Below are positions 6,383-12,750 of a stretch of DNA of 13,850 nucleotides, piece after piece. The translations under genes and the position numbers were made by a program. The notes beneath the pieces were generated by a model. The model was not told where the DNA came from and ran no database searches. It worked only from the letters and a program-made list of their open reading frames with translations. The first letter of the stretch is position 1; every line of letters starts with the position of its first letter. Source of the DNA: JAJISG01 sp964347345 (GTDB taxonomy: Archaea > Thermoplasmatota > Thermoplasmata > RBG-16-68-12 > JAJISG01); assembly GCA_964347345.1 (NCBI GenBank), contig CAYFYB010000035.1, positions 1 through 13,850 of the forward strand, in the 5' to 3' direction.

Positions 6383-6574
6383 GTGCAGAAGGAAGTCAAG
6401 ATTGTGGATCTGTCCACGTCGAGCGGGGTGAAGCTTCCTCAGTGGATGGTTCGAAGGGCGGCTGAGATACTGGTGAACAACGCGGAGCAGCTCACCCGGG
6501 AAGAGCTGAGGTCCGTTGCCGACATCCTGATGCGGGAGGCAGGCTCCAGGTTTATTTTGGGGGAGGAACGCTAG
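6383..6574 (+). CDS. Small soluble protein of unknown function
   Basis: A 63-residue protein, charged and without membrane segments, signal peptide or cysteines. After a short N-terminal strand-like stretch (KEVKIVDLS), residues about 18-54 look like two or three helices (LPQWMVRRAAEILVNNAEQ, then TREELRSVADILMREAG). The helical pattern would suit a small adaptor or DNA-binding protein, but no family is recognised. The start is GTG 6383: an in-frame TAG lies at 6377-6379, and the strong GGGGAGGG site is seven bases upstream. The gene has its own promoter, a structured leader and a terminator-like hairpin, so it appears to be an independent unit. It sits divergently from tatC and just ahead of the complex I promoter, a position that would suit a local regulator. 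Confidence 0.65.
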   Translation: MQKEVKIVDLSTSSGVKLPQWMVRRAAEILVNNAEQLTREELRSVADILMREAGSRFILGEER

Positions 6575-6606
6575 TCTAGCCTGGAGCCTCCTCTTCCCTT
6601 TTTCCC
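6541..6606 (+). terminator. Terminator-like hairpin and T-rich tract
   Basis: AGGCTCCAGG (6541-6550) and CCTGGAGCCT (6580-6589) are perfect reverse complements, a ten-pair GC-rich stem that spans the stop codon of the 63-residue protein gene. The 29-base loop holds a smaller inverted repeat (GCTA-GTC-TAGC, competing for one base). A pyrimidine tract with five Ts (CCTCTTCCCTTTTTCCCC, 6589-6606) follows immediately. Archaeal termination relies mainly on T tracts, so the tract may be the active part and the stem may protect the RNA end. Confidence 0.5.
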
Positions 6607-6640
6607 CAGAAGATCCTTGAGGGAGGACGGTGGGCTCCTG

Positions 6641-6673
6641 GGTCCACCTCGCCGGCAGGTCTGAGGTCCACCT
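6641..6673 (+). repeat. Direct repeat GGTCCACCT upstream of the complex I promoter
   Basis: GGTCCACCT occurs at 6641-6649 and again at 6665-6673, 24 bases apart, ending just before the BRE/TATA region of nuoA. The second copy also forms part of an inverted repeat with CAGGT at 6656-6660, and the first faces GGTGG at 6629-6633. The position directly upstream of a promoter suits a regulator binding site. Chance is not excluded for nine bases. Confidence 0.4.
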
Positions 6674-6675
6674 GA

Positions 6676-6690
6676 CAAAGGTTTAATAAA
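6676..6690 (+). promoter_or_regulatory. BRE/TATA promoter of the complex I operon
   Basis: CAAAG followed by GTTTAATAAA places an AT-rich box (6682-6690) about 26 bases before ATG 6712. That is the spacing for a transcript starting at or next to the start codon, and no ribosome binding site precedes the ATG, so the operon message is probably leaderless. No other clear promoter is seen further inside the operon. Confidence 0.65.
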
Positions 6691-6711
6691 GAAGCGCCAT
6701 AGTCGACCCGA

Positions 6712-7074
6712 ATGGCCATAGAGCTGTACTATCCGGTGGCGATATTTGTTGTTCTCGCCATCATTTTTCCGTTCCTGACCTATTTCGTTACCAGGCTTCT
6801 GAGAAAGGACAGGCCAACACCACTGAAGCTCACCACCTATGAGTGTGGTGAGGTGCCTGAGGGAGAAGCTCAGATCCAGTTCAACTTCCAGTACTACCTC
6901 TTCGCCATCATGTTCATCGTTTTCGATGTAGCGGCCATCTTCATCATCCTATTCGGCCTGATTTATGTGGGGGGAATGTCACCAATGGCCCAGTCCCTCA
7001 TGGTCCTCTTCGTCCTCATAATCACAGCCGCGACCCTCTATTCTTTGAAGAAGGAGGAGGTGTACACGGTTTGA
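6712..7074 (+). CDS. nuoA: NADH-quinone oxidoreductase-type complex I subunit A
   Basis: NuoA (FpoA in methanogens; ND3 in mitochondria) is a membrane subunit at the junction between the quinone site and the proton-pumping arm. At 120 residues it has normal length, with three hydrophobic helices (about 6-29, 62-86 and 94-112). The first loop contains the family signature TYECGEVPEGEAQIQFNFQ (42-60), including the conserved ECG. The second helix carries the conserved FDV (71-73), but the next residue is Ala74 where the family usually has Glu (FDVE). It is the first gene of the operon, and its start fits a leaderless message. A 69-base gap separates it from nuoC, where nuoB would be expected. 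In this organism it could be named fpoA if the donor is F420H2. Confidence 0.93.
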   Translation: MAIELYYPVAIFVVLAIIFPFLTYFVTRLLRKDRPTPLKLTTYECGEVPEGEAQIQFNFQYYLFAIMFIVFDVAAIFIILFGLIYVGGMSPMAQSLMVLFVLIITAATLYSLKKEEVYTV

Positions 7075-7143
7075 GCCTGGGTGCTGTAGGCGACCCCCCG
7101 AATCCCGAAGAGGCTACCTGATCAAGGAGGAAGGCGAGGAACG

Positions 7144-7587
7144 GTGACCTCCGAAGAGGAGATGACGCAGAGGCTGCGGGAGAGGTTTCCCGAGGATGTG
7201 AAAGAGGCGGAGGTCGTGAGACCGGGCAGGCTCAAAGTCCAGTTATCCAGAGAGGCCCTTCGAACCGTCTCCCTCTTTCTCCGTGATGAGTTGGGCTTTG
7301 AACACATTTCCTGCATCTCGGCTGTAGACTGGGTGGAGAACCTAGAGAACGTCTACCACATCGTCTCCTATCAGCACGGCTGCGTCCTGCAACTCAGCGT
7401 GAGCATCCCCAGCGAGGATCCCGCTGTCGACACTGTCTCCGACATCTGGAAGGGGGCCCTCTACCACGAGCGGGAGGCCTACGACCTCCTGGGAATCACG
7501 TTCAGGGGCCACCCAGACCTGAGGAGGATACTGCTTCCAGAAGACTTCAAGTTCCATCCTCTGAGGAAGGACTATCAGGGGGAATAG
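7144..7587 (+). CDS. nuoC: Complex I subunit C (30 kDa subunit)
   Basis: NuoC is a soluble peripheral-arm subunit that packs against NuoD and NuoB. The protein has 147 residues and is not fused to NuoD. Diagnostic segments are VYHIVSY (70-76) and the C-terminal signature ERE-x-YDLLGI-x-F-x-GHPDLRRILLPED (109-134), ending HPLRKDY. I took GTG 7144 as the start, with GAGG a few bases upstream and a second GGAGG further back. It ends one base before nuoD, with a GGGGGA ribosome site inside its last codons. The nuoB gene that normally sits between nuoA and nuoC is absent. Confidence 0.94.
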   Translation: MTSEEEMTQRLRERFPEDVKEAEVVRPGRLKVQLSREALRTVSLFLRDELGFEHISCISAVDWVENLENVYHIVSYQHGCVLQLSVSIPSEDPAVDTVSDIWKGALYHEREAYDLLGITFRGHPDLRRILLPEDFKFHPLRKDYQGE

Positions 7588-7588
7588 G

Positions 7589-8668
7589 ATGCCCGAGATG
7601 TGGATCAACATGGGTCCCCAGCATCCGATGACCCACGGGCTGTGGAACTTGAGAATTAAGGTGGACGGGGACACCGTGGTAGACGCGGACCCGGAGATGG
7701 GGTACCTCCACAGAGGCGTGGAGAAGATATGTGAGTATAGGGACTACCTCAAGCCTATCCCCCTGATGGACCGCCTCTGCTACGTTTCCTCCCTCACCTG
7801 GGCTCACGTCTACTGCGTGGCGGTCGATGATTTGATGGGCATCGAGGCACCGCCCAGGGGCCAGTATTTGAGGGTTATCGGCTGCGAGCTTCAGAGGATG
7901 GCATCCCACCTCATGTGGCTCGCTGCCTTCCTGGCAGATCTTGGGCTCCTCACGGGCTTCCTCTACAGCCTCAGGGAAAGGGAGCTCGTGCTGGACCTCC
8001 TGCAGCTCATGACGGGTCAGAGGATGAACCAGAACTATCCCAGGCCTGGTGGCGTCCACAACGACATCCCACCCAACTTCAAGGACGAGATCAGAAAGGT
8101 CTTCCGCTACCTCAAGAAGAGGTTCAAGGAGTATGAGGACCTGCTGGACGAAAGCCCAACATTCCTCCTGCGGACGCAGGGCGTGGGCATCCTGAGCAAG
8201 GAGGATGGCATCAACTACGGCGTTACGGGTCCTAACCTCAGAGGGAGCGGAGCGCGGGTCGACATAAGGGAAATGGAGCCCTACGACGCCTACGAGGAGC
8301 TCGAGTTCGAGCCGGTGATCTACGAGGAGGGAGATTCATATGCTCGATACAAGGTCAGAATGGGGGAGCTTCTCGAGAGCATGAGCATCGTGGAGCAGGC
8401 CCTGGCGAAGCTGCCCGACGGTCCATTCCGCATAAAGCCGCCCAAGAGGGCGGAGGGTGAAGGCTTTGCCAGGACGGAGGACCCTCGGGGTGAGGCCCTC
8501 ATCTACGTCATAGGGGACGGGAGTGACAGACCCTATAGGGTTAAGATAAGGTCGCCCATCTTCGTCACTCTCTCAGCCCTTCCAATGATGCTTCGCGGTC
8601 ATCGCGTGGCCGACGTGGTCTCCATCACGGGCAGCATCGATGTGTGCGTAGGGGAAATCGACAAATGA
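7589..8668 (+). CDS. nuoD: Complex I subunit D (49 kDa, quinone-site subunit)
   Basis: NuoD forms most of the quinone pocket, at the end of the iron-sulfur chain, and descends from [NiFe] hydrogenase large subunits. The 359-residue protein starts almost directly at the GPQHPMTHG motif (9-17). His12 and His16, and Tyr65 in DRLCYVSS, stand 49 residues apart for the last pair, the same spacing as the quinone-binding His38 and Tyr87 of Thermus Nqo4. Other signatures are EMGYLHRGVEK (36-46), QRMASHLMWLA (102-112) and RPGGV (152-156). The hydrogenase nickel cysteine pairs are absent, as in all complex I. The end reads SIDVCVGEIDK instead of the common DxxFGEIDR. Its TGA overlaps the nuoH ATG. The protein would normally contact NuoB, whose gene is not here. 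Confidence 0.95.
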   Translation: MPEMWINMGPQHPMTHGLWNLRIKVDGDTVVDADPEMGYLHRGVEKICEYRDYLKPIPLMDRLCYVSSLTWAHVYCVAVDDLMGIEAPPRGQYLRVIGCELQRMASHLMWLAAFLADLGLLTGFLYSLRERELVLDLLQLMTGQRMNQNYPRPGGVHNDIPPNFKDEIRKVFRYLKKRFKEYEDLLDESPTFLLRTQGVGILSKEDGINYGVTGPNLRGSGARVDIREMEPYDAYEELEFEPVIYEEGDSYARYKVRMGELLESMSIVEQALAKLPDGPFRIKPPKRAEGEGFARTEDPRGEALIYVIGDGSDRPYRVKIRSPIFVTLSALPMMLRGHRVADVVSITGSIDVCVGEIDK

Positions 8669-9849
8669 GTGGGCACTTGGTGGACCTCTTCGGGGCCAGC
8701 GATGCCATTACTCGCTTCCTCTTAGGCATAGTCAACTTCATCCTATATGGGATCGCCAATGCACTGCCGCCCCTGGGCTTCCTTGGGGCCCTGGGGGACT
8801 TCCTTTCCTGGCAGCCCGTGGTCCTCTTTCTGACCTGGGTGGTGGCCATCACCCTCATGGTCATCTGGGCGGCCGCTCTGCACCTTCTGGTGATGATATG
8901 GCTGGAGAGGAAGGTGGCCGCTAGGTTGCAGGACAGACGGGGTCCCATGCTCTCACAGCCTCTGAAGAAGAACTGGTGGAAGGGCACGGGCTTCTTCCAG
9001 ATAGTCGCCGACGCCCTGAAGCTCTTGCAGAAGGAGAACATCACGCCAGCGGCCGCCGACAGGGCCATGTTTCACATCGCCCCCGCTTTTCTGATAGCAT
9101 CAACGATCCTGGTTCTGGCAGCCCTGCCTTTCAGCGAAGGTTTCGTCGTGGCCAACGTCCCCGGGGGCATCCTGCTCATTCTGGCGGCCTTCTCCCTCAC
9201 CCCCCTCGCCATCCTCCTGGCCTCTTGGTCGCAGAACAACAAGTACGCCTTGCTAGGAGGCATGAGGGCGGCAGCGATGATGATGTCCTACGAGATTCCC
9301 ATGATTCTGGCCACCATTGGCGTCATCATCCTGTCTGGGACCCTTAACCCCATCGAGATTGTGGGAGTGCAGTCTCAGCCCTCCATCCTGGGGCCACTGG
9401 CTTCCCTAGGCATAAGGAACTGGTTCATCATACCTCAGTTCCTGGGATTCTTCATCTTCGTCCTCGCCATGGTGGCGGAGACGGAGAGATTACCCTTCGA
9501 CCTCCCCGAGGCGGAGGAGGAGCTGGTTCACGGCTGGATCGTGGAGTACGGGGGCATGAGGTTCGGCCTGGTCTATGGGTTCAAGTGGTTGAGGACCTTG
9601 GTCGCGGCGGCCCTCGTCGCCCTCCTCTTCCTCGGAGGCTGGGACGGTCCCGTCCTCCCGCAGGAGATCTGGTTCATCATCAAGGTATACTTCGTCTTCT
9701 TTGTCTTCATCTGGATAACCTGGTCCGTGCCCAGGGTTAGGATTGACCAGATCCTCAGCATTGGCTGGAGGAAGCTGATTCCCCTTTCCTTGCTGAACAT
9801 CCTAATAGCCATCTTGGTAGTCCTCGCCACACATCAGGGGTGGATCTGA
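8665..9849 (+). CDS. nuoH: Complex I subunit H, with N-terminal extension
   Basis: NuoH (ND1) anchors the peripheral arm and shapes the quinone entry channel. Signatures are ERKVAARLQDRRGP (81-94), ADALKLLQKE (115-124), GGMRAAAMMMSYEIPM (198-213) and ETERLPFDLPEAEEELV (272-288) followed by EYGGMRFGL (294-302). The start is ATG 8665, overlapping the nuoD stop (ATGA). With 394 residues it is longer than the usual 320-350. About 80 residues precede the ERK motif, against roughly 35 in E. coli, and include an additional hydrophobic or amphipathic stretch near 15-45. The loop between RRGP and ADALK is also a few residues longer than in E. coli. nuoI, which normally follows nuoH, is absent; only 37 bases separate it from nuoJ. 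Confidence 0.95.
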   Translation: MSGHLVDLFGASDAITRFLLGIVNFILYGIANALPPLGFLGALGDFLSWQPVVLFLTWVVAITLMVIWAAALHLLVMIWLERKVAARLQDRRGPMLSQPLKKNWWKGTGFFQIVADALKLLQKENITPAAADRAMFHIAPAFLIASTILVLAALPFSEGFVVANVPGGILLILAAFSLTPLAILLASWSQNNKYALLGGMRAAAMMMSYEIPMILATIGVIILSGTLNPIEIVGVQSQPSILGPLASLGIRNWFIIPQFLGFFIFVLAMVAETERLPFDLPEAEEELVHGWIVEYGGMRFGLVYGFKWLRTLVAAALVALLFLGGWDGPVLPQEIWFIIKVYFVFFVFIWITWSVPRVRIDQILSIGWRKLIPLSLLNILIAILVVLATHQGWI

Positions 9850-9886
9850 TGGAGATGTGGGGGGCGAGGGAAAAGGAGGTTACATC

Positions 9887-10150
9887 GTGGTCGAGGCCAT
9901 TCAGGTCGTCTTCCTCATAGTGTCGGCTTTGGAGATCATCACGAGCGTGCTTGTGGTGACAGCCAGGAAGCTCATGTGGGCCGCCTTCTGGCTTGCCATG
10001 ACCTTGGTCACCATGGCCGGAATCTACATCCTCTTCCGCTCCGAGTTCGTGGCCATCATTCAGATTCTCGTTTACGCCGGTGCCGTTCCGGTGGTCTTCC
10101 TCTTCGGTATCATGCTGACCCGCACGAGGATGATGGAGGAGGTACCATGA
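9887..10150 (+). CDS. nuoJ: Complex I subunit J, N-terminal part
   Basis: This 87-residue membrane protein matches the first half of NuoJ (ND6), with three hydrophobic helices and the typical segment ILVYAGAVPVVFLFGIMLT (61-79). That helix region contains the flexible bulge involved in proton coupling in known complex I structures. I chose GTG 9887 because a strong GGAGGT site (9875-9880) lies six bases upstream; the frame is open back to a GTG at 9857 but that region is a poor protein start. The second half of NuoJ is encoded by the next gene, overlapping by ATGA. Split NuoJ/FpoJ genes are known in some archaea, so this need not be a frameshift. Confidence 0.88.
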   Translation: MVEAIQVVFLIVSALEIITSVLVVTARKLMWAAFWLAMTLVTMAGIYILFRSEFVAIIQILVYAGAVPVVFLFGIMLTRTRMMEEVP

Positions 10151-10371
10151 AGGAGAGGATCTTCGTTCTGGTGGGCCTCTTCTTCCTGACGATCCTCATG
10201 GTGGCCTCCTTCGTGGGTCTGCCCTGGAACCCCGCTGCGGAGACCGTCTCCAACGAGAGGGTGGCGGAGTCCCTCTTCCAGGACTTCGCCTTCAGCACCA
10301 TCGTGATAGCCCTCCTCCTGGCGGTGGCCATGGTCGGCGGCATCTTCCTGGCGAGGAGGGAGGAGCCATGA
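10147..10371 (+). CDS. nuoJ: Complex I subunit J, C-terminal part
   Basis: A 74-residue protein with two hydrophobic helices (about 5-24 and 47-68). The second, in ESLFQDFAFSTIVIALLLAV followed by AMVGGIFLARREE, resembles the last helix of NuoJ (LF..Y...FE...LLLLVAMIGAI-LA). It lacks the Glu often found at that FE position (FAFST here). Its ATG overlaps the upstream stop and its TGA overlaps the nuoK ATG, so the three short subunits are translated as a chain. Together with the previous gene it makes up one NuoJ of about 160 residues. Confidence 0.82.
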   Translation: MKERIFVLVGLFFLTILMVASFVGLPWNPAAETVSNERVAESLFQDFAFSTIVIALLLAVAMVGGIFLARREEP

Positions 10372-10670
10372 TTCCACTGGAGTGGGAGCTCTCCCTCTCA
10401 GCGATTCTCTTCGCCATCGGGCTCTACGGGGTTCTGGTCCGGCGAAACGGCATCATGGTACTAATGTCGGTGGAGATCATCCTCAACGCCGCCATCATGA
10501 ACTTTGTGGCCTTCTCAGCCTACGTCAACGACCCCTCCGGCCAAGTGCTGGCCCTCCTCTCCATTGCCCTGGCCGCTGGTGAGGCCGCCATCGGGCTTGC
10601 CATCTTTCTCGTACTCTACACGGTCCACGGTACGGTGGACCTGGACAAGGTGAGAATACTGAGGTGGTAG
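10368..10670 (+). CDS. nuoK: Complex I subunit K
   Basis: NuoK (ND4L) is a three-helix membrane subunit in the proton path. The protein is 100 residues, the same as E. coli NuoK. The two functional glutamates are in place at Glu36 (LMSVEIILNAA) and Glu72 (LAAGEAAIGLAI), matching the E. coli positions. NFVAFS (45-50) is also characteristic. The start ATG overlaps the nuoJ stop (ATGA) and has GGAGGGAGGAG just upstream. It ends one base before the nuoL start, inside whose ribosome site (GAGGTGG) its last codons lie. Confidence 0.95.
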   Translation: MIPLEWELSLSAILFAIGLYGVLVRRNGIMVLMSVEIILNAAIMNFVAFSAYVNDPSGQVLALLSIALAAGEAAIGLAIFLVLYTVHGTVDLDKVRILRW

Positions 10671-10671
10671 G

Positions 10672-12747
10672 TTGGCCGACCTGGCATGGGTTGTGGACCT
10701 GTCCTGGCTGATTGTCGCCTCCCCTCTCCTGGCCTTCGTCATCATCGCCACCACCGGGAAGAGGCAGTGGGAGGGAGGCGCCGCCTGGTGTATCGGTTCC
10801 ATTGGTCTCTCCTTCGTTCTTGCCATGATTCTCCTGGTTCACGCCCTCCTGGGTGGGGCCCTTGGAGGACACTTCGAGGTCCAGGAGCGGATATGGTACC
10901 GCTGGATCGGCTCCGAGGACATAGGCCAGGCTATCCAGTTCGGCATCCTGGTGGACAACCTCAGCGTCCTCATGCTGGCCATCGTTTCCTTCCTCTCCCT
11001 CCTCATTGCCATCTACTCCGTGGGTTACATGGGCCATGAGAGGGACAAGGCCAGGTACTACTCTCAGATAGCCCTCTTCGTCACGGGCATGCTGGGGACG
11101 GTCTCGGCCAACAACTTCCTCCAGCTCCTCATCTTCTGGGAGATAATGGGGCTCTGCTCCTATCTCCTCATAGGCTTCTGGTACCACAAGCCCGAGGCGG
11201 CCAGCGCCGCCAAGAAGGCCTTCATCGTGACCCGGGTGGGGGACATTCTCTTCCTGGTGGGCGTCATCGCGGTCTTCATCCTCTTCGGCACCTTCAACAT
11301 CCTGGAGGTTTCCAGGGCGGCCCCCGGACTACCAGTGCACCTGGTTTCCATCATCCCCCTCCTCTTCTTCGGCGGTGCCATGGGTAAGAGCGCCCAGTTC
11401 CCGCTGCATGCCTGGTTGCCAGATGCCATGGAGGGTCCCACCACCGTGAGCGCCCTCATCCACGCCGCCACCATGGTGAAGGCGGGGGTGTACCTCACCG
11501 CCAGGGCTATTCCCCTGGTGGTCAACTCTCTGGATGCGAGCCTGTTCGTGGCCGTCATCGGTGGCTTCACCGCCTTCTTCGCCGCCACCATGGCCCTGGC
11601 CAACTACGACATCAAGAGGGTCCTGGCCTTCTCCACCATAAGCCAGCTTGGCTACATGTTCCTGGCCCTGGGCACGGCCGCATATGCCATTCAGCTCGGT
11701 ATGGAGGGCTCCGGGGAGGCATATTCCGCAGCCTTCTTCCACCTCGCAAATCACGCCTTCTTCAAGGCTCTCCTCTTCCTCGGGGCTGGAAGCGTTATCC
11801 ACGCCATGGGAACGAACGACATGCGCCTGATGGGAGGCCTCCATGATAGGATGCGCATCACATCCATGACCATGCTTATGGCGGCCATCTCCATCTCCGG
11901 CATACCGCCCTTCTCCGGCTTCTGGAGCAAGGATGAGATCCTGGCCGCCGCATACGGGGCCTCGGGAGAGAGTCAGACCTTCTTCTACCTCTGGCTTCTG
12001 GGAGTGCTCACGGCCTTCATGACGGCGTTCTACATGTTCCGCCTCTGGTACATGACCTTCAAGGGCTCCCCGCGCTGGGAGAAGGAGCCTCATGAGTCAC
12101 CCAAGGTGATGACCACCCCCCTCGTCATCCTCTCCTTCTTTGCCGTGGGCTCCGGCCTGCTGATCTTCGGAATGGGCGGCTTCAGCAACCTTATCTTTCC
12201 CGGTGTGGAGGGGGCCCACGCTGAGTTCGTGTCCCCCGATAGGATCCTGATTGGTACCTTCATCGGGCCCAAGAGCTTCCTGACCTACACCTCCCTCATG
12301 GCAGCCCTGGGTGGCCTGGGACTCGCATCCCTCATCTACCTGGTAGGCTCCGTACCCGCCAGTGCCCTCACAGATACGAAGGCCAGGTCCTTCCTGCATA
12401 CGATGCTGGAGAGGAGGTACTGGATCGACGATCTCTACAACCAATTCGGGCTACGGATTGTGTATGGACTGGCGAAGGTCAGCGACCTCTTCGACAGGTA
12501 TGTCATCGACGGCCTTGTCAACCTGGCAGCCCGGCTGACCCTTCTTGTTGCTCGGGGAACGGACATCTTCGACCGCAAGGGCGTGGACGGGGTTGTGAAT
12601 GGCATCAGCCTGAGCGCCCTCAGAGGCGGCTGGACCCTCCGGAAGGGCGAGACTGGTCAGGTCCAGACCTACGCAGCAGTCATCGTCATGGGTGCCGCGA
12701 TAATCCTCTTCGTAATCCAGGTCATTTTTCCCATTCTGGGGGTGTAA
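10672..12747 (+). CDS. nuoL: Complex I subunit L, antiporter-like proton pump
   Basis: NuoL (ND5) is the most distal proton-pumping subunit and carries the long lateral helix. The 691-residue protein has the family signatures HERDKARYYSQ (122-132), FWEIMGLCSYLLIGFW (155-170), GAMGKSAQFPLHAWLPDAME (235-254), GPTTVSALIHAATMVKAGVY (255-274), DIKRVLAFSTISQLGYM (313-329) and HAFFKALLFLGAGS (361-374). The pump residues Glu157, Lys239, Lys270 and Lys365 are present. The C-terminal region (from about 580) holds the lateral helix with DRYVIDGLVN and DRKGVDGVVN, ending in a last membrane anchor. The start is TTG 10672, four bases after a GAGGTGG site; no better in-frame start lies close to it. The stop is followed three bases later by the nuoM GTG. 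Confidence 0.95.
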   Translation: MADLAWVVDLSWLIVASPLLAFVIIATTGKRQWEGGAAWCIGSIGLSFVLAMILLVHALLGGALGGHFEVQERIWYRWIGSEDIGQAIQFGILVDNLSVLMLAIVSFLSLLIAIYSVGYMGHERDKARYYSQIALFVTGMLGTVSANNFLQLLIFWEIMGLCSYLLIGFWYHKPEAASAAKKAFIVTRVGDILFLVGVIAVFILFGTFNILEVSRAAPGLPVHLVSIIPLLFFGGAMGKSAQFPLHAWLPDAMEGPTTVSALIHAATMVKAGVYLTARAIPLVVNSLDASLFVAVIGGFTAFFAATMALANYDIKRVLAFSTISQLGYMFLALGTAAYAIQLGMEGSGEAYSAAFFHLANHAFFKALLFLGAGSVIHAMGTNDMRLMGGLHDRMRITSMTMLMAAISISGIPPFSGFWSKDEILAAAYGASGESQTFFYLWLLGVLTAFMTAFYMFRLWYMTFKGSPRWEKEPHESPKVMTTPLVILSFFAVGSGLLIFGMGGFSNLIFPGVEGAHAEFVSPDRILIGTFIGPKSFLTYTSLMAALGGLGLASLIYLVGSVPASALTDTKARSFLHTMLERRYWIDDLYNQFGLRIVYGLAKVSDLFDRYVIDGLVNLAARLTLLVARGTDIFDRKGVDGVVNGISLSALRGGWTLRKGETGQVQTYAAVIVMGAAIILFVIQVIFPILGV

Positions 12748-12750
12748 TGA

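Noticed and set aside
7075..7143. Possible remnant of nuoB between nuoA and nuoC (one frame reads PGCCRRPPE, faintly like the NuoB PGCPPRPE end)
   Set aside because: Too short, only a handful of residues match, and GC-rich DNA gives Pro/Arg/Cys strings by chance. It was not strong enough to call a pseudogene.
11329..12093. Long open frame on the minus strand opposite nuoL (254 codons), and a similar one at 13126-13836 opposite nuoM
   Set aside because: They mirror well-defined nuoL and nuoM coding sequence. Their translations are low-complexity His/Glu/Gly-rich, as expected for the antisense of GC-rich membrane-protein codons.
12480..12610. Internal repeat in NuoL (DRYVIDGLVN and DRKGVDGVVN)
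   Set aside because: As far as I recall, paired DxxVDGxVN segments are ordinary in the C-terminal region of NuoL proteins, so it is not a novelty.
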